In this document: positions 1 through 9,478 of the stretch, piece after piece
Position numbering within the stretch: the first letter of the stretch is position 1
Layout of the letters: every line of letters starts with the position of its first letter
From: Hyphomonadaceae bacterium ML37
Lineage (GTDB): Bacteria; Pseudomonadota; Alphaproteobacteria; Caulobacterales; Maricaulaceae
Assembly (NCBI GenBank): GCA_027627685.1
Contig: CP091241.1
Location: 1,168,347-1,232,346 of the forward strand
DNA: 64,000 bases
Direction: 5' to 3'
Made by a program: the position numbers and the translations under genes
Notes under the pieces: model-generated
What the model saw: the letters and a program-made list of their open reading frames with translations, nothing else
Database searches by the model: none
What the model was told of the DNA's origin: nothing

Positions 1-1
1 C

Positions 2-1024
2 TTTCTGGCGCCGCAGCTTCGCGAAGGGTTCGAAGCAGGACGCATCGCCTTCCTGCCGCTGACCTACACCAAGGCCTGGCGCTGGCTGGAGACCTGCGAT
101 GTGGATGCGGCGATCCTGCAGGTCTCGCCGCCCGATTCGATTGGCGAGTGCTCGCTTTCGCTGAGCTGTGATTTCACGCCGGCCATCTGGGCGCGCGCGC
201 CTGTGCGCGTGGCCCAGATCAACCCGGCTTTGCCCTCGATGCCCGGCGCGCCGTCCATTCCCTTGAGCGCCTTTGACGCCGTGTGCGAGGTGGAAAGCGA
301 ACCGCGCGGGTATGAGGCGGGCGATCTGCCGGAGGCGTTCTCACACATTGCGCGCCATGTCGCGGCGCTGGTGGAGGACCGCGCGGCTGTTCAGTTCGGC
401 CTGGGCAAGGTGCAGCTGGCGGTGCTGCCGGCGCTGAAAGACCATAAAGCGCTGACGATCCATTCGGGCATGGTGTCGGACCCGCTGCTCGAGCTGCTCG
501 ATGGTGATGCGGTGGCGGCCATCCGCACCGGCGCGGTGCTGGGCTCGCGCGCGCTGGCGGAACGGTTGAAGGATGAGCGGCGCCTGACCATGTGCCCCGT
601 GAGCGCCACCCATAGCGGCGGGGTGCTGGCGGGTCTGGCGCGCTTCACCGCCATCAACTCGGTGATCGAGGTGGATTTGTTCGGTCAGGCCAATGCCGAG
701 TTCGTCGGCGGGCGCCAGGTGTCCGGCGGCGGCGGATTGAGCGATTTCCTGCGCGGCGCCCAGGCCAGTCCCGGCGGCAAGGCGATTGTGGCGCTGGCCT
801 CCACGGCCAAAGGCGGGACGCTGTCGCGCATCGTTCCGCGCCTGACCGCGCCGGCGGTGAGCTTGAGCCGGGCCGATATCGACATCGTGGTCACAGAGCA
901 TGGCGCGGCCGATCTGCGCGGGCTCGGCCTGGATGCGCGCGCGGGCGCCCTGATACAGATCGCTCACCCTGATCACCGCGCTATGCTAGACAGCGCATGG
1001 CAAGACATTCGGAGGTCGCTATGA
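2..1024 (+). CDS. Acetyl-CoA hydrolase/transferase family protein (5' end outside window)
   Basis: The frame is open from base 2 of the window to the TGA at 1022-1024, so the N-terminal part of the protein lies off the left edge. The visible 340 residues match the acetyl-CoA hydrolase / 4-hydroxybutyrate CoA-transferase family. They show GECSLSLSCDFTPAI near the start, the glycine-rich SGGGGLSDFLRGA segment around 720-760, and the family signature TEHGAADLRGLGLDARAG close to the C-terminus. Such enzymes move CoA between short acyl groups and acetate in the cytoplasm. The stop overlaps the start of the downstream GntR regulator (ATGA), so the two genes are probably translationally coupled and the regulator may control this pathway. 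The exact acyl substrate cannot be read from the sequence. Confidence 0.85.
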   Translation, partial: FLAPQLREGFEAGRIAFLPLTYTKAWRWLETCDVDAAILQVSPPDSIGECSLSLSCDFTPAIWARAPVRVAQINPALPSMPGAPSIPLSAFDAVCEVESEPRGYEAGDLPEAFSHIARHVAALVEDRAAVQFGLGKVQLAVLPALKDHKALTIHSGMVSDPLLELLDGDAVAAIRTGAVLGSRALAERLKDERRLTMCPVSATHSGGVLAGLARFTAINSVIEVDLFGQANAEFVGGRQVSGGGGLSDFLRGAQASPGGKAIVALASTAKGGTLSRIVPRLTAPAVSLSRADIDIVVTEHGAADLRGLGLDARAGALIQIAHPDHRAMLDSAWQDIRRSL

Positions 1025-1767
1025 CCGTTATGCTGGAAAATGCTTCAGGCGCGCCGCGCTACATGGCGCTGGCCGAAGCGCTGAGGGCGCGAATCGCGGG
1101 CGGCGACCCGGCCATCGGGGAGCTTCTGCCCACCGAGCACGCCTTGTGCGAGACCTATGGCGTGTCGCGCCATACCGTGCGCGAGGCGCTGCGCCTGCTG
1201 GCCGAATCCGGGCTGATCGCGCGCCGGCGCGGGGCGGGCACCGTGGTGGTGGCCAATCAGACCCATGATCACTTCACCCAGCGCCTGGGCGGGGTGGATG
1301 ATCTGATGCAATACGCGCGTGACGCGAAGCTGCAGCCCCGGGCCACGCGCAGCGGTCCCTTGGACGGGGCGGTGGCGCGCGCCTTCGGCGTGGCGGCGGG
1401 GGGCGAGTATTTCCATGTGTTCGGCGTGCGCGGGCGCCCCGGCGAGACCCCGATCGCGCTCACCGATGTCTATATCCGCGCCGACATCGCCCCGCCGGTG
1501 GAGACCATCGTGGAGATGGGCGGCTCGGTCACTGACTGGATCGCGCGCGAGCGCGGCGTGCCCACCGCCCGCATCGAGCAATCCATCAGCGCCGGCGCCC
1601 TGACCGAGCGCGAAGCCGAACCGCTCAACGCCGAAGCCGGCGAGGCCGCCCTGCGCACCCGCCGGCGCTATTACGACAAGGGCGGACGCATCATCGCCCT
1701 GTCCGACAGCGTCCATCCGGGCGAACGCTTCACCTATGACATGGTGCTGCTGCGCGAGGCGGATTAG
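1021..1767 (+). CDS. GntR-family regulator, HutC/PhnF-like with UTRA domain
   Basis: This 248-residue protein has an N-terminal GntR winged helix (about residues 15-85; LPTEHALCETYGVSRHTVRE is the recognition region). A UTRA-type effector-binding domain fills the rest, as in the HutC/PhnF subfamily. The start at 1021 is chosen because GGAGGT lies four bases upstream and the ATG overlaps the stop of the CoA-transferase gene. An in-frame ATG at 997 lacks a ribosome-binding site. Coupling to the CoA-transferase suggests it senses a metabolite of that pathway, which is inference. No second gene follows in the operon. Confidence 0.85.
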   Translation: MTVMLENASGAPRYMALAEALRARIAGGDPAIGELLPTEHALCETYGVSRHTVREALRLLAESGLIARRRGAGTVVVANQTHDHFTQRLGGVDDLMQYARDAKLQPRATRSGPLDGAVARAFGVAAGGEYFHVFGVRGRPGETPIALTDVYIRADIAPPVETIVEMGGSVTDWIARERGVPTARIEQSISAGALTEREAEPLNAEAGEAALRTRRRYYDKGGRIIALSDSVHPGERFTYDMVLLREAD

Positions 1768-1802
1768 CGGCGCCACGCCTGTGCGGGTCGGAGGCAGCCA
1801 GC

Positions 1803-1830
1803 GCCCCGGCCCCGTGGCGCCTGCCGGGGC
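1803..1830 (+). terminator. Possible terminator hairpin after the GntR gene
   Basis: GCCCCGGC (1803-1810) can pair perfectly with GCCGGGGC (1823-1830) across a 12-base loop, 36 bases after the GntR stop. No T tract follows, so intrinsic termination is uncertain. The rest of the 1768-2044 gap holds nothing recognisable apart from the leader of the rhs gene. Confidence 0.35.
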
Positions 1831-2044
1831 TCTGCCCGCCTTCATGTGATCTTCCGGACGGACGAATTGCTGCGCGTGCTCGCGTGAGTATGCGGCCCAG
1901 CTGACACACCTTCCGGCGGTGAGGGCCTGGATTTTCTCCTGGCAGAGGATTTTTGAGGTTGCGTCCATGCCGCAATCATGCGCCTCATAGGAGAGTTCGC
2001 AAGCGACAATACATCTGAAATTTAGGCAAGCGAGGGCAGCCAGT

Positions 2045-5000
2045 ATGGTGTTGTCAGGTTTCCTGAAGCGTTCACTGGTCGCCATCGCAGCCCTGGTTTG
2101 GCTCGCGCCGCCGTTCGCCCACGCCCAGGTGGGCGAGCCGGGCGGGGGCGGGCCGGGCGGCGGGTATGGCGGCGAGGTGGTCCCCGGCGTGGATTGGGAG
2201 ACCCGGCTGCAGATCAGCGAGCGACTGCAGCCGCTGGGCAATGATCTGTTCGGCGACAGGATCGATCCCCATACCGGCAGCATCGACTTTCTCCAGACCG
2301 ATATCGCACTACCCGGCAACTCGGCGCTCGAGGTTGCGCTGCACCGCCGCAACAGGCCGGGCCGGCAATTCGGCCTGTCCGACGCCGAATTCGGCGATTG
2401 GGAATACGTCGTCCCGCGCATTCTGGTGGTTACTGCGGACGCGCGCCCTTGGACTGGAAACCGCTGTACACAGCCGTTCAATGAGCAGTTCACCGCGCTC
2501 TGGGTCTCGGCGGCCAATTTCTGGGAGAACCAGCCGGGCAGGTTCCTTCAGGGCCATGAATACTCCAACGGCGTCCAGCTGGAAGTGGGCGGACGTTCCG
2601 AGCCGCTTTTGCAGAACCCCAGCAACGCGCCCTGGCCGGCTGGCGCCTCCCATGTCACCCATTCCAACTGGTATTTCACCTGCCTCGGCAATAACAATTT
2701 CCTCGGGCGCGCACCCGACGGCACGACCTACCGGTTTGACCGCCATATTGTACGCGACGCCATGCCCATCGCCATGCACGGCTCGCCCGCCTATGTGCAC
2801 CGCGACACCCACATCCTGGCCGCGACGGAAGTCACCGACGCCCACGGCAACTGGGTGCGCTATGATTATGACAGCCAGGGCCGGCTGACGCGCATCTACG
2901 CCAATGACGGCCGCTCCATCGATCTGGCCTATTCGGGCAGTTCCTTGCGCGTGGCCTCCGCCACCGCGAACGGGCGCACCTGGACCTATTCCTATGGCGT
3001 GGGCGGCCTCGGGTTTGTGGATGGCGCCTGGCAACCGGACGTGTATCGCGGCGGCAATCCGGTGCTCACGCGCGTGGACCTGCCCGACGGGCGCCACTGG
3101 GCGTTCGAGATGGCCGAGTTGCAGATGTCCACCCCGCCCAATCAATTCTGCCTGAGCGGGTGGCCGGAACTCACACTCACGCACCCGTCCGGCGCGGAAG
3201 GGGTCTTCAACCTCGAAATGCTCAATCACCGCATCGCTTTCCACGAGATGGCGTCGGTGCTGCCCTATTGTCCGGAGATGGACCTTGAGTTCCCGCCGAC
3301 GCAGGGCAGCTGGCCGGTGGTCAATACCGCCGTCACGCCCGTGCACAGCCTGGTCCAGAAGACCATTTCGGGCGCGGACCTGCCCACGGCGACCTGGACC
3401 TATGCGTATGAGCAGGACATGACCGTCGCCACCGAGAGCGATAACCGCACCAACTGGACGCGGGTGACGGGGCCTCACTCGGTGGTCACCTTCTATCACC
3501 GCTGGCGCAACGAGCCTGAAGGCGGCGCGGAGATCTGGCGCGAGGTCCGCGCCACCGCTGCCGGGCCGGTGCTGGAGCGCATCGACACCAGCTATCTCAT
3601 CGAGCCTCACCTGGGGACCGCCGGGCCCAGCGGCGGGGGCGGCATCACGCTCAACTCCATGCGCCGGCAGCCTGCACAGGTGGTGCACAATCGTGGCGGG
3701 GATATTTACACGACAGAACACACCTATGTGACCGATCCGCTGGCGTGGAATTACAGCTTTGGCGATCCGGTCCAGACGCGCATTTTTTCCAACCTGCCCG
3801 GCGCCACAGAGCGCATCACCCAGACCACATACCAGCACCTGACCAATCCCTGGGTGCTGGGCCTGCCGGGGCAAGTGGTGCGCAACGGGCGGGAAGTCTA
3901 TCTGATCGGCTATAACGCCAAGGGTCAGCCCACCACGATCGACCGTTTCGGCGCCCGGGTCGAAACCCGCAGCTATAACGCCAACGGCACGCTGGCCTGG
4001 GTGCGCGACGGGCTGAACCGCCAGACCAGTTTTGGCAATTATCACCGTGGTCAGGCGCGCACGATCACCCGGCCGGACTCTGTCCAGATTCTGGTCACGG
4101 TGGACAATAATGGCTGGATCACCGGCGTCACGAATGCGCGCGGCTTCACCACCACCTACGGCTATAATCAGAGCGGCTGGCTGACGGCGATCAACCGGCC
4201 GCTGCCCCAGGCGGCGACCTCGATCACCTATAACGGCCTCGTTCAGACCATCAACACCGGCACGGTGCGCGAGACCGTCACCCATGACGCGTTTTACCGC
4301 CCGATCCTGGTGCGCCGTGAGGCGCTGTCGGGCGGCGGGGGGAGTATTTTCAACCGCACGGTCTATGACGCGGAGGGCAGGGTGGTCTTCACCTCCTTCC
4401 CGGCCACTACCGCCAGCACGCCCGACGGGGTGGAGACGACCCATGACGCGCTGGGCCGCGTCACGCTGGTGCGTGAATCCGTGGCGCCCTTCGCCCAGAC
4501 GGCCACCGCCTACCTGTCCAACAACCGGGTGCAGGTCACCGATCCGTCAGGCGCGGTCACCACCACGACCCGGTCGGGCTACGCCAGCCCGGATGATGGC
4601 GAGACGCTGCGCATCGACCAGCCCCAGGGCGTGGTCACTGAGATGGCCTACAACACGCTGGGCAGCCTGATCAGCGCAACCCAGTCGGGCGGCGGGCTGT
4701 CTTTCACCCAGAGCTGGGTCTATGACACGCGCGAGCGCGTGTGCCGGCACCGCACGCCGGAGACCGGCGCCACGCTCTATCTCTACAACGCCGCCAATCA
4801 GGTCACGGCCATCGCGCGCGGCGAGCCGCAGTTCACGGCCTGCGGGTCGCTGAGCACGGCGGCGCGCATCAATTATGTCTATGACACGCTCGGCCGGGTC
4901 AGCGCGATCAACTACCCCTCGGGCACGGCCAACGCCACGCTCTCCTATGACGCCAACTCCAACCTCACCCAGGCCTCGCGCGGCGGGACGGTGTGGAGCT

Positions 5001-6646
5001 ATGTCTATGACAATGCCGACCGTCTGACGCGCGAGACCCTGGCCATTGACGGGCGCAGCTACCAGACCGATTACGCCTTCAACCCCAATGGCGCGCTGGT
5101 CTCCCAGACCACGCCGGGCGGGCGCACGGTGAGCTATGCGCCTGATGGTTTGGGCCGGGCCACGCGGGCGTCGGACGCCCAGCGCATCTACGCGTCGAAC
5201 GCGGCGTATCACCCCTCGGGCGGGCTGAGCGCGCTGAGCTATGGCAACGGGCTCGCCTTCAGCGCCAGTTATAATTTCCGCCAGCTGATGAGCGCCATGC
5301 AGGTGTCGGGCGGCGGGGTGACGGCGATCAGCTTCGCCTATAATCACGACGCGCGCGGGCGCATCACGTCGATCACGGATCTGGCGGTGACGGGCCAGAA
5401 CCGGGCCTTCACCTATGACCAGCTCGGCCGCCTCACCACCGCCTCCGGCCCGTGGGGGTCTGGCGCCTACACCTATGACGCGCTCAATAACATCACCTCC
5501 CGCACGCTGGGCAGCCGCGTGGTGGAGATGCAGTACGATGCGTCCAACCGCCTCCACCGGCACCGCGACACGGCGGACGGCAATGTCTGGCGCAATTATG
5601 CCTATGACAGCCGCGGCAATGTGACGAATAACGGATCCATCAGCTTTACATACGACCGCGCCGAGCGCCCGGTCTCGATCTCGGGCGGGGCGTCTGGCAG
5701 CTTCACCTATGACGCCCACGGACGCCGGGTGAAGCAGGTGACAGGCGGGCAGACGATTTACTCTGTCTACTCGGCCTCAGGCTCTCTCCTCTACCGCGAC
5801 AACGCCACCACCAGCACCGCGACGGACTATATCCGCTTAGGGACTCGCGCCATCGCGCGGGTGCGCGGGTCCGACGTGGAATGGACCCACGCCGACCATC
5901 TCGGCAGCCCGGCTGCAGCCACCAGTCTCACCGGCGCCGTGCTCTGGCGTGAAGACCACACCCCGTTCGGCGAGGCCCGCCAGGGCCCCACCCAGAACGT
6001 GGACAATGAAGGGTTCACAGGCCACATCGCCGACGCCGCCACGGGCCTCGTCTACATGCAGGCACGATACTACGACCCGGTGATCGGGCGGTTCCTTAGC
6101 AGTGATCCGGTCGGATTCGCCGCGGGCGGGCCGGCGTATTTTAACCGGTATGCGTATACGGCGAATGATCCGGTGAACTACTGGGATCCGGATGGGGAGC
6201 AAGCCCAAGCGCCGGCTGCTGCAGCGGGTTGCGCCATGACAGGTCCGGCCTGCCCAGTCGGCGCAGCTGTGGGCTTCACTATCGCAACTGGAGCCACGCT
6301 CTGCGCTGTCAACGAGGGGTGCCGAGAAGCGGTCGCAGGTGCCGTTCAGGCAGTCGTCGAAGGCGCCCGTGGCATATGGGATCGAGATGCTGTATTCAAT
6401 GAAGGTGCTCTTACCGTACCACCGCCGACGGTTGAGCCAATTTTAGGGGAAACGCCTCGGGATTTCAGCCTTCGGGTCACTCGAATTTGTACGGATCTGT
6501 GCACAGATTTGATTGTGGATGCATATAACAGGGGTGAAATCCCTGCGGGAAGTTTGGACAGCCTTATAGGGCGTTGCACTCATAAATGCATAGATGACGT
6601 GTATGACAATATTGACGACGACGCCTACTGGCCACGGGACGAATGA
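2045..6646 (+). CDS. Secreted RHS/YD-repeat polymorphic toxin
   Basis: This 1533-residue protein begins with a Sec-type signal peptide (MVLSGFLKRSLVAIAALVW..., cleavage near FAHAQ). A long stretch of YD repeats follows, with units such as YDNADRLTRE, YDALNNITSR and YDSRGNVTNN. The RHS core is at about residues 1280-1381 (DHLGSPAAA, ARYYDPVIGRFLSSDP, RYAYTANDPVNYWDPDG). In this family the core marks the border to a variable toxic tip. Here the tip is about 150 residues, cysteine-rich (CTDLCTDL, GRCTHKC), lower in GC than the core, and matches no toxin fold I recognise. A small gene one base downstream is the likely immunity partner. No VgrG, PAAR or Tc-toxin partner is visible, so the export route after Sec is unknown. 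Multiple displaced tips follow downstream. Confidence 0.9.
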   Translation: MVLSGFLKRSLVAIAALVWLAPPFAHAQVGEPGGGGPGGGYGGEVVPGVDWETRLQISERLQPLGNDLFGDRIDPHTGSIDFLQTDIALPGNSALEVALHRRNRPGRQFGLSDAEFGDWEYVVPRILVVTADARPWTGNRCTQPFNEQFTALWVSAANFWENQPGRFLQGHEYSNGVQLEVGGRSEPLLQNPSNAPWPAGASHVTHSNWYFTCLGNNNFLGRAPDGTTYRFDRHIVRDAMPIAMHGSPAYVHRDTHILAATEVTDAHGNWVRYDYDSQGRLTRIYANDGRSIDLAYSGSSLRVASATANGRTWTYSYGVGGLGFVDGAWQPDVYRGGNPVLTRVDLPDGRHWAFEMAELQMSTPPNQFCLSGWPELTLTHPSGAEGVFNLEMLNHRIAFHEMASVLPYCPEMDLEFPPTQGSWPVVNTAVTPVHSLVQKTISGADLPTATWTYAYEQDMTVATESDNRTNWTRVTGPHSVVTFYHRWRNEPEGGAEIWREVRATAAGPVLERIDTSYLIEPHLGTAGPSGGGGITLNSMRRQPAQVVHNRGGDIYTTEHTYVTDPLAWNYSFGDPVQTRIFSNLPGATERITQTTYQHLTNPWVLGLPGQVVRNGREVYLIGYNAKGQPTTIDRFGARVETRSYNANGTLAWVRDGLNRQTSFGNYHRGQARTITRPDSVQILVTVDNNGWITGVTNARGFTTTYGYNQSGWLTAINRPLPQAATSITYNGLVQTINTGTVRETVTHDAFYRPILVRREALSGGGGSIFNRTVYDAEGRVVFTSFPATTASTPDGVETTHDALGRVTLVRESVAPFAQTATAYLSNNRVQVTDPSGAVTTTTRSGYASPDDGETLRIDQPQGVVTEMAYNTLGSLISATQSGGGLSFTQSWVYDTRERVCRHRTPETGATLYLYNAANQVTAIARGEPQFTACGSLSTAARINYVYDTLGRVSAINYPSGTANATLSYDANSNLTQASRGGTVWSYVYDNADRLTRETLAIDGRSYQTDYAFNPNGALVSQTTPGGRTVSYAPDGLGRATRASDAQRIYASNAAYHPSGGLSALSYGNGLAFSASYNFRQLMSAMQVSGGGVTAISFAYNHDARGRITSITDLAVTGQNRAFTYDQLGRLTTASGPWGSGAYTYDALNNITSRTLGSRVVEMQYDASNRLHRHRDTADGNVWRNYAYDSRGNVTNNGSISFTYDRAERPVSISGGASGSFTYDAHGRRVKQVTGGQTIYSVYSASGSLLYRDNATTSTATDYIRLGTRAIARVRGSDVEWTHADHLGSPAAATSLTGAVLWREDHTPFGEARQGPTQNVDNEGFTGHIADAATGLVYMQARYYDPVIGRFLSSDPVGFAAGGPAYFNRYAYTANDPVNYWDPDGEQAQAPAAAAGCAMTGPACPVGAAVGFTIATGATLCAVNEGCREAVAGAVQAVVEGARGIWDRDAVFNEGALTVPPPTVEPILGETPRDFSLRVTRICTDLCTDLIVDAYNRGEIPAGSLDSLIGRCTHKCIDDVYDNIDDDAYWPRDE

Positions 6647-6647
6647 A

Positions 6648-6914
6648 ATGACCAATACCGAAAACGAATCAGTATTTGAAATTGAATTGCTTGAGGAACT
6701 TAAAATTGACTTAAATGCAATTGAGAAATCAAATAATGACCTTTTAACAAAGTATCAAGATAAATTGCCAAAAGATGTTTGGCGTCTTATATTTAGAAAA
6801 TTTGTGTCAAATTCGTATGACAACTACAACTTTATTTATGAGTTGGCGGCCGCAGACATTGGCAAGGAAGCTGCAAAAACGCTCTTCTATCCAGACGTCG
6901 AAGATCCTTCATAA
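6648..6914 (+). CDS. Probable immunity protein for the resident Rhs tip
   Basis: This 88-residue acidic soluble protein (MTNTENESVFEIELLEELK...) has strikingly A+T-rich DNA compared with the rhs core. Its ATG lies one base after the rhs stop codon. A frame extending upstream to 6594 overlaps the rhs end, but 6648 fits the compact spacing. Small, low-GC genes immediately after an rhs tip are almost always immunity genes. The family is not recognised, so the immunity role rests on position alone. Confidence 0.65.
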   Translation: MTNTENESVFEIELLEELKIDLNAIEKSNNDLLTKYQDKLPKDVWRLIFRKFVSNSYDNYNFIYELAAADIGKEAAKTLFYPDVEDPS

Positions 6915-6962
6915 AATTCGGCGCAGGGCGGCTTTATTGGCCTCAGTCTTCGACCCCGCCCA

Positions 6963-8315
6963 ATGGGAAACCATGGTGACCAGCTTGGCCGCCTCACCAC
7001 CGCCACCGGCCCGTGGGGGTCTGGCGCCTACACCTATGACGCCCTCAACAACCTCACCACCCGCACGCTGGGCAGCCGCGTGGTGGAGATGCAGTACGAT
7101 GCGTCCAACCGCCTCCACCGTCACCGCGACACGGCGGATGGCCATGTCTGGCGCAATTACGCCTATGACAGCCGCGGCAATGTCACGAATAACGGCGCCA
7201 TCAGCTTCACCTACGACCGCGCCGAGCGCCCGGTCTCGATCTCCGGCGGGGCGTCAGGCAGCTTCGTCTATGACGCCCACGGACGAAGGGTCAAACAGGT
7301 GACCGGCGGGCAGACCATCTACTCGGTCTACTCGGCGGGCGGCACGCTCCTCTACCGCGACAACGCCACCACCAGCACCGCGACCGACTATATCCGTATG
7401 GGCGGGCGGGCGATCGCCCGGGTGCGCGGCAGCCACGTGGAATGGACCCACGCCGATCATCTCGGCAGCCCGGCTGCTGCCACCAGCGCCGCCGGCGCCG
7501 TGCTCTGGCGTGAAGACCACACCCCGTTCGGCGAGGCCCGCCAGGGCCCCACCCAGAACGTGGACAATGAAGGGTTCACAGGCCACATCGCCGACGCCGC
7601 CACGGGCCTCGTCTACATGCAGGCACGATACTACGACCCGGTGATCGGGCGGTTCCTTAGCAGTGATCCGGTCGGATTCGCCGCGGGCGGGCCAGCGTAT
7701 TTTAATCGGTATGCGTATACGGCGAATGATCCGGTGAATATGGTTGATCCGACCGGAGAATTTGGCGTACCGGGCGCTGCCATCGGTGCGATTATCGGGG
7801 GAGGGGCTGAGCTCATTCGTCAACGCGCAGCAGGAGAGTCCCTCAATCTTGGTCGCGCGGGGATCGCGGCTGTAGGGGGTGCAGTCGCAGGAGCGACCGG
7901 TGCTTACATTGCTGCTGGCGCTGTCGCGATCGGTGGCGCGACAGGTGTTGGCTTAGCTGTCGCTGCAAATGTCATTTCTCAACCAGTAATTGCTGGAGCA
8001 ACACAGGTCGCAATGAACGTCGAGCACAATCTTGCCCTCGACTCCGAGGCTGGTCAGCAACCAGTGGAATTGGCTTCTGGCGTTCCAAGCGCAATGGCGG
8101 CAGCGGCAGTTACGGCACCAATGGGTGCTGTGGGAGATATCGGCATTGCCAGAATGGTTGCGCCGCATGCAGAAACATTGGCAGGCTCAGCTGGCTCAAC
8201 TGCCCGAGCAATAGGAAATGGTATGGTGGATCTAACGGGTCAATCAAACGTGCGTTTATTTGAAGGTGCTGCCCACCATTCTTCAGACCGTGTGATTCAA
8301 GATGAACGTCAGTAA
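6963..8315 (+). CDS. Orphan rhs C-terminal cassette with hydrophobic tip
   Basis: From about 6976 the sequence repeats the end of the main rhs gene (equivalent to about 5418-6180) almost base for base through the core. It then switches to a different tip after NMVDPTGEF. It has no signal peptide, and the nominal ATG at 6963 lies at the junction, so it is probably a silent donor cassette rather than a secreted protein. The tip (about 190 residues) is Gly/Ala-rich with several hydrophobic segments (AAIGAIIGGGAEL, AVGGAVAGATGAYIAAGAVAI), suggesting a membrane-acting or pre-toxin segment. Homologous recombination with the main gene could swap the tip in. The stop overlaps the following immunity gene by 14 bases. 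Confidence 0.75.
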   Translation: MGNHGDQLGRLTTATGPWGSGAYTYDALNNLTTRTLGSRVVEMQYDASNRLHRHRDTADGHVWRNYAYDSRGNVTNNGAISFTYDRAERPVSISGGASGSFVYDAHGRRVKQVTGGQTIYSVYSAGGTLLYRDNATTSTATDYIRMGGRAIARVRGSHVEWTHADHLGSPAAATSAAGAVLWREDHTPFGEARQGPTQNVDNEGFTGHIADAATGLVYMQARYYDPVIGRFLSSDPVGFAAGGPAYFNRYAYTANDPVNMVDPTGEFGVPGAAIGAIIGGGAELIRQRAAGESLNLGRAGIAAVGGAVAGATGAYIAAGAVAIGGATGVGLAVAANVISQPVIAGATQVAMNVEHNLALDSEAGQQPVELASGVPSAMAAAAVTAPMGAVGDIGIARMVAPHAETLAGSAGSTARAIGNGMVDLTGQSNVRLFEGAAHHSSDRVIQDERQ

Positions 8316-8715
8316 TTCGCGCAACCGAATTTGGGTCATTTCCGCTGTTTTATCAGTTTTTTACATTGGATCAGCAACTTACTTAGAGTTTGGTGGAGAG
8401 ACATTCGGGATTTTACGTTTTGGTGCATTGTGGACAGGTTTTATATCGGCTGTAGTGGGGAGCCTAATTTCTGCCGCGATGCTTTTGAAAAGATACCTTA
8501 GCGTCCGCTCCCTGGCTAGATTTCTGATTGTTCCAACGGTCAGTTCTCCAATTTTTACTGCGCCGATGCTGACTCATGCATCGCCGATCCGATGTAGTAT
8601 TGACCTGTATTCCAACTGCTTCGTTGAAACTTGGATGTTTACGATTACACTTTTGCTCTTCAGCTTTGGAGGTTTTCTCGCTTTGGCGATTTCTGTGCGT
8701 CACAAGTCAAAATAA
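8302..8715 (+). CDS. Probable integral-membrane immunity protein
   Basis: This 137-residue protein (MNVSNSRNRIWVISAVLSVFY...) has about four predicted transmembrane helices: near residues 10-28, 38-62, 72-92 and 108-130. The gene is A+T-rich and starts inside the end of the preceding orphan rhs tip, the usual toxin-immunity arrangement. A membrane immunity protein fits a hydrophobic, membrane-targeting tip. The family is not recognised. Confidence 0.6.
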   Translation: MNVSNSRNRIWVISAVLSVFYIGSATYLEFGGETFGILRFGALWTGFISAVVGSLISAAMLLKRYLSVRSLARFLIVPTVSSPIFTAPMLTHASPIRCSIDLYSNCFVETWMFTITLLLFSFGGFLALAISVRHKSK

Positions 8716-8823
8716 TAATTTGGTTCAATCTGGCCGCCTCACCGTGGCAGCAGCCTTCAACCTCGTGTCCCCCGTGACAATACAAGACATACAAGGGATA
8801 CTGAACGATGAGGGTACGGATAA

Positions 8824-9132
8824 TGCGCCATATCCACTGAGGTAGGAGAGCAAATTCCGGGGGACTGGGGCGGGGGTGAGCCCACTGAAGATGGAGGTTG
8901 GCGCTGGGCAAGACCGGGGGGCAATGGCGATGGAATTCGCTGGTCACCTGGGAACCCTGATTCGCCTCACCCGAACTCTCGCGGTCCAAATGTAAAAGTG
9001 ACGAGTGGCGGACGTCGTTTGACAGGTGACGGCACACCATCAGGAGCAGACAGGCCAAGTCACGATCCAGAGGCGCATATTCCAGAGGATGAATGGGTTG
9101 AGTGGGATGAATGGGATAGACCAGAGGGTTAA
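8824..9132 (+). pseudogene. Displaced Rhs tip fragment without core
   Basis: The frame is open from 8824 to the TAA at 9130-9132 and has no start codon. It reads like the last ~100 residues of a toxin tip (GDWGGGEPTEDGGWRWARP ... EDEWVEWDEWDRPEG), rich in Gly, Pro and Trp. It follows directly after the membrane immunity gene with no rhs core between, so it is a detached tip end left by recombination. No fold is recognised. Confidence 0.45.
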
Positions 9133-9478
9133 CCCCTATGCCAAGCTAGAGTTGATTCTCTCCCTGCGAGAGGTGTCGGAGGTGCACTTCAAAAACAGGT
9201 CGTTTGATCCAAGCAAAATGCGAATAACAATTTATGATTATTTGTTTGTAGATATTGAGCTAGGCATGCAAGGAGCTCAATGGGATTCAGCGAAGATATA
9301 CTTGGGTATCGATAATGAATCCGAAATATTGGCTAAAACAATAGGATCTCGACTGCTTTATTATTTTGATGGGGCGGACAAAAAGTCAATTGGAAAATTA
9401 GTTCTTGAGGCATCTCAAGATATTGATGTTTCTGAGTGCTGCGACAAACTATGGAAGCGATTGGTTGCCTGCACTTAA
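9107..9478 (+). CDS. Probable immunity protein (low GC)
   Basis: This protein of about 123 residues (MNGIDQRVNPYAKLELILSL ... DKLWKRLVACT) is encoded by A+T-rich DNA. It overlaps the end of the displaced tip fragment by 26 bases. ATGs at 9026 and 9089 are also in frame; 9107 is preferred because it gives the shortest overlap with the tip and follows GAGTGGG. It looks soluble, and position alone suggests immunity. Family unknown. Confidence 0.5.
   Translation: MNGIDQRVNPYAKLELILSLREVSEVHFKNRSFDPSKMRITIYDYLFVDIELGMQGAQWDSAKIYLGIDNESEILAKTIGSRLLYYFDGADKKSIGKLVLEASQDIDVSECCDKLWKRLVACT

Noticed and set aside
1045-2517. 490-codon minus-strand frame across the GntR gene and the rhs start
   Set aside because: It crosses two plausible plus-strand genes and their intergenic region and has no recognisable domain.
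2309-4444. 711-codon open frame on the minus strand inside the rhs gene
   Set aside because: It is a high-GC antisense shadow of the YD repeats with no family resemblance or ribosome-binding site.
6775-7302. 175-codon frame bridging the immunity gene and the orphan rhs cassette
   Set aside because: It reads both regions in the wrong frame; the rhs core is preserved in the frame ending at 8315.
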